Source: Burkholderiales bacterium
GTDB taxonomy: Bacteria > Pseudomonadota > Gammaproteobacteria > Burkholderiales > Burkholderiaceae
DNA: 45,726 nt
Assembly: GCA_026225235.1 (NCBI GenBank)
Contig: JAMFSK010000196.1
Coordinates: 1 to 45,726, forward strand
Direction: 5' to 3'
This document shows, one piece after another, positions 7,200 through 15,506 of this stretch (position 1 is its first letter; each line of letters opens with the position of its first letter). A program made the translations under genes and the position numbers. The notes under the pieces are model-generated. The model had not been told where the DNA came from, searched no databases, and saw only the letters and a list, made by a program, of their open reading frames with translations.

Positions 7200-8693
7200 T
7201 CAGTCGACGATGCCGTGCGCACTCACATCGGTCGGGGTGAGTTTCGCGATATCGCGCTCGCTCTGTGCAATCGCGGCACGTTCTTCAAGCGGATCAAACG
7301 AACGGGCCAGCAACAGGTAGACGCCCGCCGATACCACCAGCCCCACCGCCCACGCAACATCAACTCCGCCCAGCCGCTGGGCAATCGGGCCGGTATAGAC
7401 GCCCGGCAGCACAAAGAACGGAATGGTTGAGGCAAAGCCAACGCCATAGGCGATCAGTCCGCGCTTGCCCCACGCGCCGTAGATGCCCGACGGCGTGAAG
7501 AGCTGGGTAATTGCATAGGCACCACGGCGCACGAAGAAGTAGTCGACCAGGTTCACCGCCGTCCATGGCACCAGCAGATAAAGCATGATCGTCAGCGCGG
7601 CGAACAGGATATCGATCGCGTTGCCGCCGAGCGACAACGAGATCACAACCCATACGAAGGTCAGGCCGATCAGCGTGACGACGCGCACAGTGCGGTTCGG
7701 CTTGACCGGCCGGAACGAATCAACTGCTGTCACGACAGTCAACATTGCACTGTAGGCGTTGAGACCCATGGTCGCGGCCATCGCGCCCACCGAAGCGAGC
7801 GAGATCAGCGCGCCAAGGCCATGAAACACCGCATTGCCGGCGCCGAACAGCGCAACCAGGCCATCGGACGCCCCGAGCCGTGTAGCGAGCCATGCGCCGA
7901 GCGCGATCAGCCAGATCGCCGAAGCGGCTGCACCGACAAACACCGCTGCGATGATTGAGCGCGGCTTCGTGTCGCGTGGCAAATAGCGCGAATAGTCGGA
8001 TACATACGGTGCATAGGTGATGTTGTAGCTCGCACTCGCCGCAAATTGCGCGGCAAAGGCGACCAGGCTGAACGTACCTGCGTGCACGACCTTGCCGCCG
8101 GCACCGCCGAGCAGGATCGCAATCGTGATGATCACATAGAGCGGCAGGCTTGCGATCAGCAGCCACTTGAACACCCGATGCAGCCAGTCATGCCCATAGA
8201 CAGCTAGTGCCAGCGCGAGCAACGCGGTCGCGATTGTCACGACGGTCGGCGACCAGCCGAAGATCCCGTTGAGCCCGCTCGCCATCAGCACGGTATCGAC
8301 CACGTTGAAGCCGATGAACGTGAACGCGGTCGCAATCAGGACGACCACCACGCCTCGATAGCCGAACTGCGCACGTGACTGGATCATCTGCGGCAAGCCG
8401 AGATGCGCGCCCTGCGAGGCGTGAAACGCCATGAAGAGCGTACCGAACAGAATGCCAAGCACGCCGGCGAGAATCGTATAGCCGAGCGAGAGGCCCATGC
8501 TAGGCCCGACAAAGCCGATCGCAATCGTAAAGAACTGGAAATTGCCGAGAAACCAGAAGGGTCCCTGATCTGCGACACGGCCATGCCGTTCGCTCGCCGG
8601 AACATAATCAATCGAGCGTACTTCGATGCCGCGTCGCCGCGGCGGTTCTGCGACCAGCGGCTGTTCCCAGGCGCGTGCGTTATCCGTATCCAT
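7200..8693 (-). CDS. NCS1 family permease (purine/cytosine/allantoin type)
   Basis: Inner-membrane transporter of the nucleobase:cation symporter-1 family, 497 aa, with about 12 hydrophobic segments. Family features include the N-terminal DQGPFWFLGNFQFFTIAIGFVGPSMGLSLGY segment region and NITYAPYVSDYSRYLP in the middle (TM6-TM7 loop). It is the last gene of the gbuA-NTF2-aldehyde dehydrogenase run, 34 bp after the dehydrogenase stop. In Pseudomonas a similar transporter sits by gbuA, so import of 4-guanidinobutyrate or a related guanidino compound is a better guess than cytosine; this is inference from context. The gene converges with gabT across a strong terminator. Confidence 0.88.
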   Translation of the reverse strand: MDTDNARAWEQPLVAEPPRRRGIEVRSIDYVPASERHGRVADQGPFWFLGNFQFFTIAIGFVGPSMGLSLGYTILAGVLGILFGTLFMAFHASQGAHLGLPQMIQSRAQFGYRGVVVVLIATAFTFIGFNVVDTVLMASGLNGIFGWSPTVVTIATALLALALAVYGHDWLHRVFKWLLIASLPLYVIITIAILLGGAGGKVVHAGTFSLVAFAAQFAASASYNITYAPYVSDYSRYLPRDTKPRSIIAAVFVGAAASAIWLIALGAWLATRLGASDGLVALFGAGNAVFHGLGALISLASVGAMAATMGLNAYSAMLTVVTAVDSFRPVKPNRTVRVVTLIGLTFVWVVISLSLGGNAIDILFAALTIMLYLLVPWTAVNLVDYFFVRRGAYAITQLFTPSGIYGAWGKRGLIAYGVGFASTIPFFVLPGVYTGPIAQRLGGVDVAWAVGLVVSAGVYLLLARSFDPLEERAAIAQSERDIAKLTPTDVSAHGIVD

Positions 8694-8727
8694 CTCGTGT
8701 CTCTCCTCGCGAGGCAGTGATGCGGCC

Positions 8728-10227
8728 TCAGGCCGCTTGTATGATGTGCTTGATTTCCTGGAACGCGTGAACGCCCCATGGTCCGAGCTCGCGGCCGAGA
8801 CCGCTGAGTTTCATGCCACCCCAGCCCGTTTGTGGGAACACGAGTTGGGGTGTGTTGATCCAGACCATGCCGACCTCGCAGGCCGCGGCGACGCGTTCGC
8901 CGCGAGCACGATCGGCGGTGACCACGGTTGCCACCAGGCCGTAGTCGCTGTCATTGGCGAAGTCGATTGCCTCGCTTTCAGTCTCAAACGGTCGCACGCT
9001 GACGACCGGTCCAAATAGCTCTTCACGCCACAGCACGTTACTGTCGGCCACCGAAGTACAAACGGTCGGCGCGACGAAAAAACCGCGAATAGTAGCCGGG
9101 GCCGCGGGTGTCGAGCCCCCGCATCGGATGTCGGCGCCCTCGGCGCGGCCGCGTTCGAGCAGCGCCAGCACGCGATCGCGCTGGGCGGCACTGATCAATG
9201 GGCCGATCAGCCCGTCGTCACGCTCCGGCACGGAGGCGACCGCTTGCGAGGCGCGCTCGATCAAACGTTCGACAAAACGCGCATAGAGTGGCTCGGCTAC
9301 CAGCACGCGCGAAGTGGCGGAACACATCTGCCCGGCGTTGAAAAACGCGCCGTTAAAGGTGAGTTCAATTGCCTCGTCCAGCACCGCGTCGTCGAACACG
9401 ATCAGCGCCGACTTGCCACCCAGTTCGAGCGAGACACGCTGCATGCGCTCCGCCGCCATGCGCATCACTGCCTTGCCGGCGGCAGTGCTGCCTGTGAACG
9501 ACACCTTGGCAACGCGTGGGTGAGCGACCAGGGCGGCTCCCACGTCACGGGACCCACATACGAGGTTGACGACACCTGCAGGCAAATCCGCTGTCGCCAC
9601 GATGCGCGCCAATGCAAGCTCGGCGAGCGGCGTCAGCTCCGAGGGTTTGATGACGACCGTGCAACCGGCTGCGAGTGCAGGCGCAAGCTTCCAGGCCGTG
9701 GTCACCATCGGGAAGTTCCAGGGCACGATCAACGCACAGACGCCCACTGGTTCGCGGCGGACCTGCGCGCGATAGGCCGGATCGGGCAGCGCCACGCTTG
9801 TGGTATCCGACAGCGTGCCGTCGATACAGCACTGCGCGTAATAGCGAAACGTTGCGGCTGCATCGCCCACATCGAGTTCGGCTTCGAAACGCGGCTTGCC
9901 GTTGCATCGCATCTGCAGCGCGATCAACTCAGACCGGTTCGCCTCGATGCCATTGGCTATCGCATCCAGCACAGCGCTACGTTGAGCAAGCGAGGTATCG
10001 CGCCAAACGCGTGCGGCGCGATGCGCGGCGAGCACCGCAGCGTCGATCTCGGCACTTGAGGCAGTGCCCACACGTGCAAAGGGCACACCGCTACACGGAT
10101 CGATCAGGGTCAACGGCGCGTCACTGCCATCCCGCCATGTGCCATCGATAAAGACACCTGCCTGCGGAGCCTCGGGGAACGTCGTCGGCTCCTCTGCAGG
10201 TTGAGAGTCGAGCAAGGCGTTCAGCAT
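8728..10227 (-). CDS. NAD(P)-dependent aldehyde dehydrogenase
   Basis: Aldehyde dehydrogenase superfamily, 499 aa. The catalytic cysteine is C302 (NAGQMCSATS) and the general base E268 (SLELGGK), the textbook positions. I chose the ATG at 10227 because GGGAG lies 7 nt upstream; an ATG two codons earlier has its ribosome site too close. The start overlaps the 3' end of the NTF2-like gene by 7 bp, indicating an operon. It resembles betaine-aldehyde/aminobutyraldehyde dehydrogenases. In the gbu context the substrate could be 4-guanidinobutyraldehyde (KauB-like) or succinate semialdehyde made by GabT; which one cannot be told from sequence. Confidence 0.92.
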   Translation of the reverse strand: MLNALLDSQPAEEPTTFPEAPQAGVFIDGTWRDGSDAPLTLIDPCSGVPFARVGTASSAEIDAAVLAAHRAARVWRDTSLAQRSAVLDAIANGIEANRSELIALQMRCNGKPRFEAELDVGDAAATFRYYAQCCIDGTLSDTTSVALPDPAYRAQVRREPVGVCALIVPWNFPMVTTAWKLAPALAAGCTVVIKPSELTPLAELALARIVATADLPAGVVNLVCGSRDVGAALVAHPRVAKVSFTGSTAAGKAVMRMAAERMQRVSLELGGKSALIVFDDAVLDEAIELTFNGAFFNAGQMCSATSRVLVAEPLYARFVERLIERASQAVASVPERDDGLIGPLISAAQRDRVLALLERGRAEGADIRCGGSTPAAPATIRGFFVAPTVCTSVADSNVLWREELFGPVVSVRPFETESEAIDFANDSDYGLVATVVTADRARGERVAAACEVGMVWINTPQLVFPQTGWGGMKLSGLGRELGPWGVHAFQEIKHIIQAA

Positions 10228-10676
10228 GAGCATGCTCCCGCATTTGCGTGTGCCTGAACTTCGGCCGCGCTCACGGGCGACGATACGGGCATCGGTGACA
10301 GATGCTCATGGACGGCAAGCCAGCGATTCCCGGCGCGCGCAAACACGATCGTCTCGTGCTCCATCAGCGTGTCGATGCCCGCCCGGGTCGAGACGCAGGT
10401 CTTCACGGTATGCGTAAAGATCGCCACATCGCCGATCGCCTGGACCACACGGTCACTCGATTCACAACTGAGCACCGCGAACCGTTGCTCGAGTTCCCAC
10501 TGCCGCCAAAGCGCTTCGTAGGCCGCGCGCGAAGGCAACGGCTCGGTCACGTGGTGAAACACAAAACTCGCTTCGGGCGCGAAAGCCGCAAAGTAGGCAT
10601 CACGGTCGTGACGGCCAAAAGCATCGATCAGCGCGTCGGCCGCGGCCAGTACCAGGTGTTCGGTATCGCTCGTCAA
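10221..10676 (-). CDS. NTF2/SnoaL-like domain protein
   Basis: Small protein of about 151 aa with the NTF2-like cone fold pattern: AADALIDAFGRHDRDAYFAAFAPEASFVFH, then a central strand region (AIFTHTVKTCVS) and a C-terminal GNRWLAVHEHLSP typical of ketosteroid-isomerase/SnoaL relatives. The best start is a TTG at 10676, because GAGGAG lies 6 nt before it; ATGs at 10712 and 10718 lack a ribosome site. No catalytic role can be assigned. It sits between gbuA and an aldehyde dehydrogenase and overlaps the latter by 7 bp, so it belongs to the guanidinobutyrate unit. It might be an accessory enzyme or small-ligand binder. The C-terminal tail (HANAGACSC) carries two cysteines. Confidence 0.8.
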   Translation of the reverse strand: MTSDTEHLVLAAADALIDAFGRHDRDAYFAAFAPEASFVFHHVTEPLPSRAAYEALWRQWELEQRFAVLSCESSDRVVQAIGDVAIFTHTVKTCVSTRAGIDTLMEHETIVFARAGNRWLAVHEHLSPMPVSSPVSAAEVQAHANAGACSC

Positions 10677-10896
10677 GTGGGGCTCCTCGTTCTGTATTTC
10701 GGGGCAATGCATACACAAATACGCAGGTCACCGATTTCGGCTATCCCATGCGACGTAGTGGTATTTGCCGCATCGGCTACTTCCGGCCGACGCAGCCTCT
10801 TCGACGTTTTGCGGGCGCGACAACGCACCGGCCGCGCGCGGACACGCGTTACGACCCTGCATCAACACACGGGCTTCGAGCTTTTCAGGTCAAGCT

Positions 10897-10930
10897 GCTA
10901 CGCGTACCGCCCAGCGCAGGGCGGCGTAGC
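10897..10930. terminator. Hairpin downstream of gbuA
   Basis: GCTACG and CCGCCC (separated by a CGTA bulge) pair with GGGCGG-CGTAGC around a 6-nt loop. It is just past the gbuA stop and before the NTF2-like gene, so it may attenuate or process the operon transcript. Confidence 0.5.
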
Positions 10931-10942
10931 ACGCTCGGGACG

Positions 10943-11896
10943 TCAGGCGCGATAGGCAACGCCGGGCAATACGCACAACATTTCGAACGCGAGGTTGGCC
11001 GCCAGCAGTGCGGTGGTGCCCTGCGGATCGTAAGGCGGCGAGACCTCGACCAGGTCCGCGCCGATGAGGTCGAGCCCACGCAAGCCACGGATGATTTCCA
11101 GGCCTTGCGGCACCGTCAGGCCACCGATCTCGGGCGTGCCAGTACCGGGCGCAAACGAGGGATCGAGGCCGTCAATGTCAAAGCTCAGATAGACCGGTCC
11201 GTTACCGACGCGCGCACGCACTTCTTCCATCAGCGGGGTCAGCGAGTGGTGCCAGCACTCTTCAGCCTGCACGACCCGGAAACCCTGCTCGCGGCACCAG
11301 TCGAAGTCGTCCGCGTGATAACCCGTGCCGCGCAGACCGATCTGCACGACGCGATCACAATCGAGCAAGCCCTCTTCGACCGCGCGCCGAAACGGCGTGC
11401 CGTGCGCGATCTTCTCGCCGTACATGGTGTCGTTGACATCGGCGTGGGCATCGACATGCACCACCCCGACCTTGCCGTAGCGGCGATGCATGGCGCGCAG
11501 GATCGGCAAGGCAATGGTGTGATCGCCGCCGAGCGAGATCGGGCGGCAGCCTGTCGCGATGATCGCGTCATAGGCGTTCTCGATATCGGCGATCGCGCGT
11601 TGAATATTGAAAGGGTTGACCGCGACGTCGCCAATATCGGCCACTTGCAGCGAGTCGAACGGCGCTGCGCGCGTTGCCATGTTGTAGGGGCGCAGCAGCA
11701 CAGACTCCGTGCGGATTTGTCTCGGGCCGAGCCGCGCGCCATTGCGATTCGACGTGCCAAGGTCGAACGGGACGCCGACAAAACAGGCGTCAAGGCCGGC
11801 CGTGGTCGGCACCGTCGGCAAACGCATCATTGTCGCGATACCGCCAAAGCGGGGCATGGTGTTGCCGGAGAGTGGCTGAAACAGCGCTTCGTTCAT
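10943..11896 (-). CDS. gbuA: Guanidinobutyrase (ureohydrolase family)
   Basis: Mn-dependent ureohydrolase, 317 aa, hydrolysing 4-guanidinobutyrate to GABA and urea. Metal ligands are visible: H126 in GGDHT, D149/H151/D153 in VDAHADVND, and D240/D242 in SFDIDGLDP. Overall sequence, notably the N-terminal QPLSGNTMPRFGGIATMMRL and the C-terminal EMLCVLPGV, closely follows Pseudomonas GbuA as I remember it, rather than E. coli agmatinase. A LysR gene is divergent (GbuR-like), and an NTF2-like gene, aldehyde dehydrogenase and NCS1 permease follow. The product GABA would enter the neighbouring gabT step. Agmatinase or guanidinopropionase activity remains possible. Confidence 0.9.
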   Translation of the reverse strand: MNEALFQPLSGNTMPRFGGIATMMRLPTVPTTAGLDACFVGVPFDLGTSNRNGARLGPRQIRTESVLLRPYNMATRAAPFDSLQVADIGDVAVNPFNIQRAIADIENAYDAIIATGCRPISLGGDHTIALPILRAMHRRYGKVGVVHVDAHADVNDTMYGEKIAHGTPFRRAVEEGLLDCDRVVQIGLRGTGYHADDFDWCREQGFRVVQAEECWHHSLTPLMEEVRARVGNGPVYLSFDIDGLDPSFAPGTGTPEIGGLTVPQGLEIIRGLRGLDLIGADLVEVSPPYDPQGTTALLAANLAFEMLCVLPGVAYRA

Positions 11897-12033
11897 GAGA
11901 TCTGGGTTAACCCTATAACATCGACAAGACTGATGGCGTCAAGTCCATTTGCACCAATGCTAGGGCGTAAAAATCCTGTATAAAATGCCCTTCTTGAGAT
12001 GTTTACATTGATTCGAATGAATGTGAGGGTGGC

Positions 12034-12957
12034 ATGCTGACCAATCTGACTGACTTCGACCTGCGGCTGATTCGCGTCTTTCTCGCGGTTGCCGACGCGC
12101 GCGGCATCACAGCGGCGCAGGCGACACTCAACGTGAGCCAGTCGACCATCAGCTCGCAACTCGCGGCGCTTGAGACCCGAGTGGGCTTTCGCCTATGCGA
12201 ACGGGGTCGCGGCGGCTTTCGAATGACGGCGAAAGGCGAGCGCTTTGCGATGTCCGCACGACGCCTGCTGGTAGCCACGCATGCGTTCTGCGCCGAAGCA
12301 ACCAATATGGACCGGCAACTGGTCGGCGAGTTGAACCTGGGCCTGATCGGACATACCCCGTTCAGCCAGAACGCCCGCATCAGCGACGCCATCGCGCGCT
12401 TCCGTCAGCGCGACCAGGCCGTGCGCTTCAACATCCACATCCGTCCGCCCGGCGAGCTCGAGGAGCATGTGCTGAACGGCTCAGTCGATATTGCAATCGG
12501 CTACTTCTGGCATCGCGTACCGAGTCTCGACTACACCGCGCTGTTCATCGAGCGCCAATACGCGTACTGCGGGGCGAGACATCCGTTGTTCGAGCGGGCT
12601 GGCCATGTCGATCCCGACGAGGCGGCGCAATGCGAATGGGCGTGGCGCAGTTATCCGCTACCCGAAGCACGCCATTCGACGACCGAGCGCAACGTCACGG
12701 CCATTGCCGACAATATGGAAGCGGTCGCCCTGCTGATTCTCTCGGGCCACCATCTCGGTTATCTGCCGGTGCATTTCGCCAAGCCCTATCTGGACAGCGG
12801 GCTACTGCGCCAGATCAATCCTGTGTCGCTTCAATACGACGTAACGTTTCACATGGTCACGCGTCGCGCGCCGCGTGCGGGCGAGATTCAACGCGCATTC
12901 GTCGATGACCTGAGGGCGGTCCATCTGAACGAAACGAGTGATGCGGTCTTGCCTTAG
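12034..12957 (+). CDS. LysR family regulator, GbuR-like
   Basis: LysR-type regulator of 307 aa: winged HTH at residues 8-67 (FDLRLIRVFLAVADARGITAAQATLNVSQSTISSQLAAL region) and a periplasmic-binding-like effector domain thereafter. Divergent from gbuA with 137 bp between, the usual arrangement for a LysR activator and its target; in Pseudomonas GbuR controls gbuA. The effector is therefore probably 4-guanidinobutyrate (inference). The start ATG at 12034 is preceded by GTGAGGGTGG. Downstream is an ACGCGA-ac-TCGCGT repeat at 12961-12974. Confidence 0.9.
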   Translation: MLTNLTDFDLRLIRVFLAVADARGITAAQATLNVSQSTISSQLAALETRVGFRLCERGRGGFRMTAKGERFAMSARRLLVATHAFCAEATNMDRQLVGELNLGLIGHTPFSQNARISDAIARFRQRDQAVRFNIHIRPPGELEEHVLNGSVDIAIGYFWHRVPSLDYTALFIERQYAYCGARHPLFERAGHVDPDEAAQCEWAWRSYPLPEARHSTTERNVTAIADNMEAVALLILSGHHLGYLPVHFAKPYLDSGLLRQINPVSLQYDVTFHMVTRRAPRAGEIQRAFVDDLRAVHLNETSDAVLP

Positions 12958-13199
12958 ATAACGCGAACTCGCGTAATTCTTGCGCGCCACCCGGCAAATG
13001 CGGGAGGCCATCACAGCCTTCTCCAACGACACTAGGCAAATCCTTCTAGTGCTCGCAAACCCTTGTTGCACCAAGCATTTTTCGCAGATGTGCATCGCTA
13101 GCGCCGGGCCGGAACACTAATTGCGATGAACTGGGTAATGGTCGCTTGGCCATGCAGGCTCTCCAAAGCCATTTTTTCAATAACCTGGAAACCACAGCC

Positions 13200-13538
13200 A
13201 TGAAGACGATCCAGCTTCTCAAGACCGCCGGCAGCATCGCTTGCGTCGCATTTGCCTTGCACGCCAACGCACAAGCCACCATTACCGCGCCCACGGGCAG
13301 CTCCGAAACCGTGGGTCAGCATGTCGACGACACCACGATCACCACCAAGGTCAAAACCGATCTGCTCGCCGCCAAGAATGTGAAGTCGACCCATATCCAT
13401 GTGAAGACGCGCAAGGGCATCGTGATGCTCACTGGCACCGTGCCGAGCGCCGACGACAAGGCCGCAGCCGAAGAGGTTGTGAAGGGCGTTGACGGTGTTG
13501 ACTCCGTCAAGAATCACCTGAAGGTCGTAGCAGACTAA
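13200..13538 (+). CDS. BON domain-containing periplasmic protein
   Basis: Small exported protein of 112 aa. Residues 1-23 form a signal peptide (KTIQLLKTAGSIACVAFALHANA). A single BON domain follows (about residues 40-110), with the typical DDTTITTKVKTDLLA, GIVMLTGTVPSADDKAAAEEV and VDGVDSVKNHLKV segments. BON domains bind membranes or phospholipids; relatives such as OsmY respond to osmotic or envelope stress. The ATG at 13200 was preferred over one 54 bp upstream because only it starts with a signal peptide. Monocistronic: a strong hairpin follows. Confidence 0.88.
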   Translation: MKTIQLLKTAGSIACVAFALHANAQATITAPTGSSETVGQHVDDTTITTKVKTDLLAAKNVKSTHIHVKTRKGIVMLTGTVPSADDKAAAEEVVKGVDGVDSVKNHLKVVAD

Positions 13539-13566
13539 GGTCACAGCAACACGTGACATCGCCCGG

Positions 13567-13605
13567 GCCGGGAGAGATGCCGCACGCAGCGGTGTCTCTC
13601 CCGGC
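13567..13605 (+). terminator. Terminator hairpin after BON gene
   Basis: GCCGGGAGAGA (13567-13577) pairs with TCTCTCCCGGC (13595-13605), with an inner CCGC/GCGG pairing in the loop. Very stable; no clear U-run. Confidence 0.7.
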
Positions 13606-13726
13606 TTCGTGCGTTCACACTCTCGCACGGTGCGACGCGAATTCCACATCTGCCTATACTCTAGCGATGGCGTCTTCGCTTGATGCTGACGACAGCTCCC
13701 CGCCACGCCCTCTCTGGAGATCCACC

Positions 13727-13888
13727 ATGTCACCGACTCCGAAGCAACCCAAACCCGCCACACCGCATACCGAAGCCGAGGACATGCTCGACGAAGCGCT
13801 CGACGAAACCTTTCCGGCGAGCGACCCCATTGCGGTCCATCCCGACAAAGACATCGCCCACGAACAGGTTAAAGGTCCGAAGCACTGA
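13727..13888 (+). CDS. Small acidic protein with DETFPASDP motif
   Basis: 53-residue protein rich in Asp, Glu and Pro. Its core LDEALDETFPASDPIAVHPD is a motif I recognise from short uncharacterised proteins common in Burkholderiaceae and other proteobacteria; no function is known to me. The ATG at 13727 has TGGAGA 5 nt upstream; the longer open frame upstream is not convincing. The 3' end overlaps the convergent MFS gene by 20 bp. It is likely soluble and disordered. Confidence 0.72.
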   Translation: MSPTPKQPKPATPHTEAEDMLDEALDETFPASDPIAVHPDKDIAHEQVKGPKH

Positions 13889-15092
13889 CTCCCGCGCGCG
13901 TGGCCTGTCCTCGTCGATCAAGCCATCGCATCATCACGACCAGCGCACCGATCGCCGCCGTGCTCAGCGATAGCGCCACGATAACCCAGCTCGTGTGGGT
14001 TCGATCCGCACACACGCCGACCAGCAGACCCGCGAGCGGCTGCGTCATGTTGTTGAGCAGGATGACCACGCCCGTGGTCTTGCCGTAGTCCGCGGGTGGA
14101 ATGATCTTCTGGCGTGTGCTGCGGATATAGACGTTGAACATTTTGTCGAAGCCGACGATCAGCACGAATCCTGCCGCATAGCCCGCCGCTCCCGGACTCG
14201 ACCCCGCCACCAGGCCGCCCGCGCAAATCGCGATAAACGACACTAGTCCAAGCGTGCGAACTGACAATGCACTCCGCGCAATCGCAAGGAGGATCAGCAC
14301 CGTGGCGATCGCGCCCGCAGCTTGCAGAAGCGCATAGTAGCGAGCCGATTGATGATGGATGCCCGTCACCATGGCAGCCGATGTCGCCAGCGTCACGCCG
14401 ATCACCAGATTTTCTCCGGCGGCCAGTGCCACGACCTGCTTGAGACCCGGCAGATAAAACACATGTCGTAGCGCAGTGCGCATCGGCAGCGTCCAATGAC
14501 CCTCCACCCGTGGCGGTGTCACAAATTCAAAGCGGCTCACACGCTGCCACAGTCCGAGCGCTCCGTCCGCCGTTACGAAGATGAGCGCGGAGAGCCCGAC
14601 GACAAGCTCCCAACGCCAGAACGCGAGCAGCGCTGCTGCGGCGAGCGGTCCGAGCACCGTGCCGAGCTGGTCGGCAAGCTGAGAATAAGCGAGCACTTTC
14701 TCGAACTTCATCAGCCTGAAAATCTGCGGCAGCATGACTTCGCGCGCCACCAGACTCTGGCTCGTCAACACGCCGCAGACTATCGACAGTGCAATTAGCC
14801 AGCCGATCCCGCCAAACAGATGAAACCCCGCGATACCCGCTGCGCAGGCCAATGCGCGATAAAGCTGGCTCGCACGCATCAGGCCGAGCGGCGAAGTCCG
14901 GTCAGCGAGTGCGCCGAACAGCGGGAAGGACGCATAACGCGGCAGCGTCTCCAGGAAGAACGCCAGGCCCGAAAGCGACACGTTGTGCGTCGTCTGGAAC
15001 ACGACGAGCGGAACGAGAAACAGCAAAATCTGATCGGCCAGTCTGGCGAGAAACAAGGAACTGAAAAATGCAGAGTGGCTGGCGCGCGGCAT
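13869..15092 (-). CDS. MFS transporter (MFS_3 / EntS-like)
   Basis: Twelve-segment major facilitator, about 407 aa, inner membrane. The loop-2 signature appears as GALADRTSPLGLMRASQ, and the C-terminal half carries a related GVCADRTHTSWVIV. Overall it resembles the MFS_3 group, which holds enterobactin exporter EntS and drug exporters; the substrate cannot be told. The start is uncertain: the ATG at 15092 places the first membrane segment about 10 residues in, but has no clear ribosome site; starts at 15129 and 15182 are alternatives. It overlaps the 3' end of the 53-residue protein gene. No regulator gene is adjacent. Confidence 0.85.
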   Translation of the reverse strand: MPRASHSAFFSSLFLARLADQILLFLVPLVVFQTTHNVSLSGLAFFLETLPRYASFPLFGALADRTSPLGLMRASQLYRALACAAGIAGFHLFGGIGWLIALSIVCGVLTSQSLVAREVMLPQIFRLMKFEKVLAYSQLADQLGTVLGPLAAAALLAFWRWELVVGLSALIFVTADGALGLWQRVSRFEFVTPPRVEGHWTLPMRTALRHVFYLPGLKQVVALAAGENLVIGVTLATSAAMVTGIHHQSARYYALLQAAGAIATVLILLAIARSALSVRTLGLVSFIAICAGGLVAGSSPGAAGYAAGFVLIVGFDKMFNVYIRSTRQKIIPPADYGKTTGVVILLNNMTQPLAGLLVGVCADRTHTSWVIVALSLSTAAIGALVVMMRWLDRRGQATRAGVSASDL

Positions 15093-15506
15093 GAGGTATC
15101 GGGATCTATTGCACTTGGCGAAACGAGACATTAGCAAGAAACACCGGGTCTTAGGTTCAATCACGAACCGGGACGACGACATGCGATGCGAATCGTCGCC
15201 GGGTTACTGGAGACCTCCATGTACACAACCGAACCCACACCAACGTCGTATTGTCCCCTTCGGCGCTCGCCTTTAATGTGCCGGTGAAGGTTTGAGGGGC
15301 GACTCTGATACTCGGCAAGCGCAGGACGTGGAAACGCATTCACACCACGCTTCCGGTAGACAAGCGCAAGCACGACTCCGCTGGATTCACCCCTACCTTG
15401 GAATGACTCATATGCCGTTTCGAGTCTTCTCAGAGCGAAACGGAATGGATAAATTCACCCTCAACGAACGCCCCTTCCGGCGCTCACTCCAGCAGAGGAA
15501 ACCATC
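15093..15506. other. Non-coding stretch between MFS and OYE genes
   Basis: About 410 bp without a supported gene. It holds the promoters of the two divergent genes. I see an imperfect inverted repeat at about 15168-15210 (AACC..CGACGA / TCGTCG..GGTT) and the 8-bp-arm repeat listed at 15415-15443. No small RNA or ORF can be supported. Confidence 0.6.
15415..15443. promoter_or_regulatory. Inverted repeat upstream of OYE gene
   Basis: CCGTTTCG (15415-15422) and CGAAACGG (15436-15443) with a 13-bp spacer, 64 bp before the OYE start. The total dyad size suits a dimeric regulator; no regulator gene is next to it. Confidence 0.4.
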
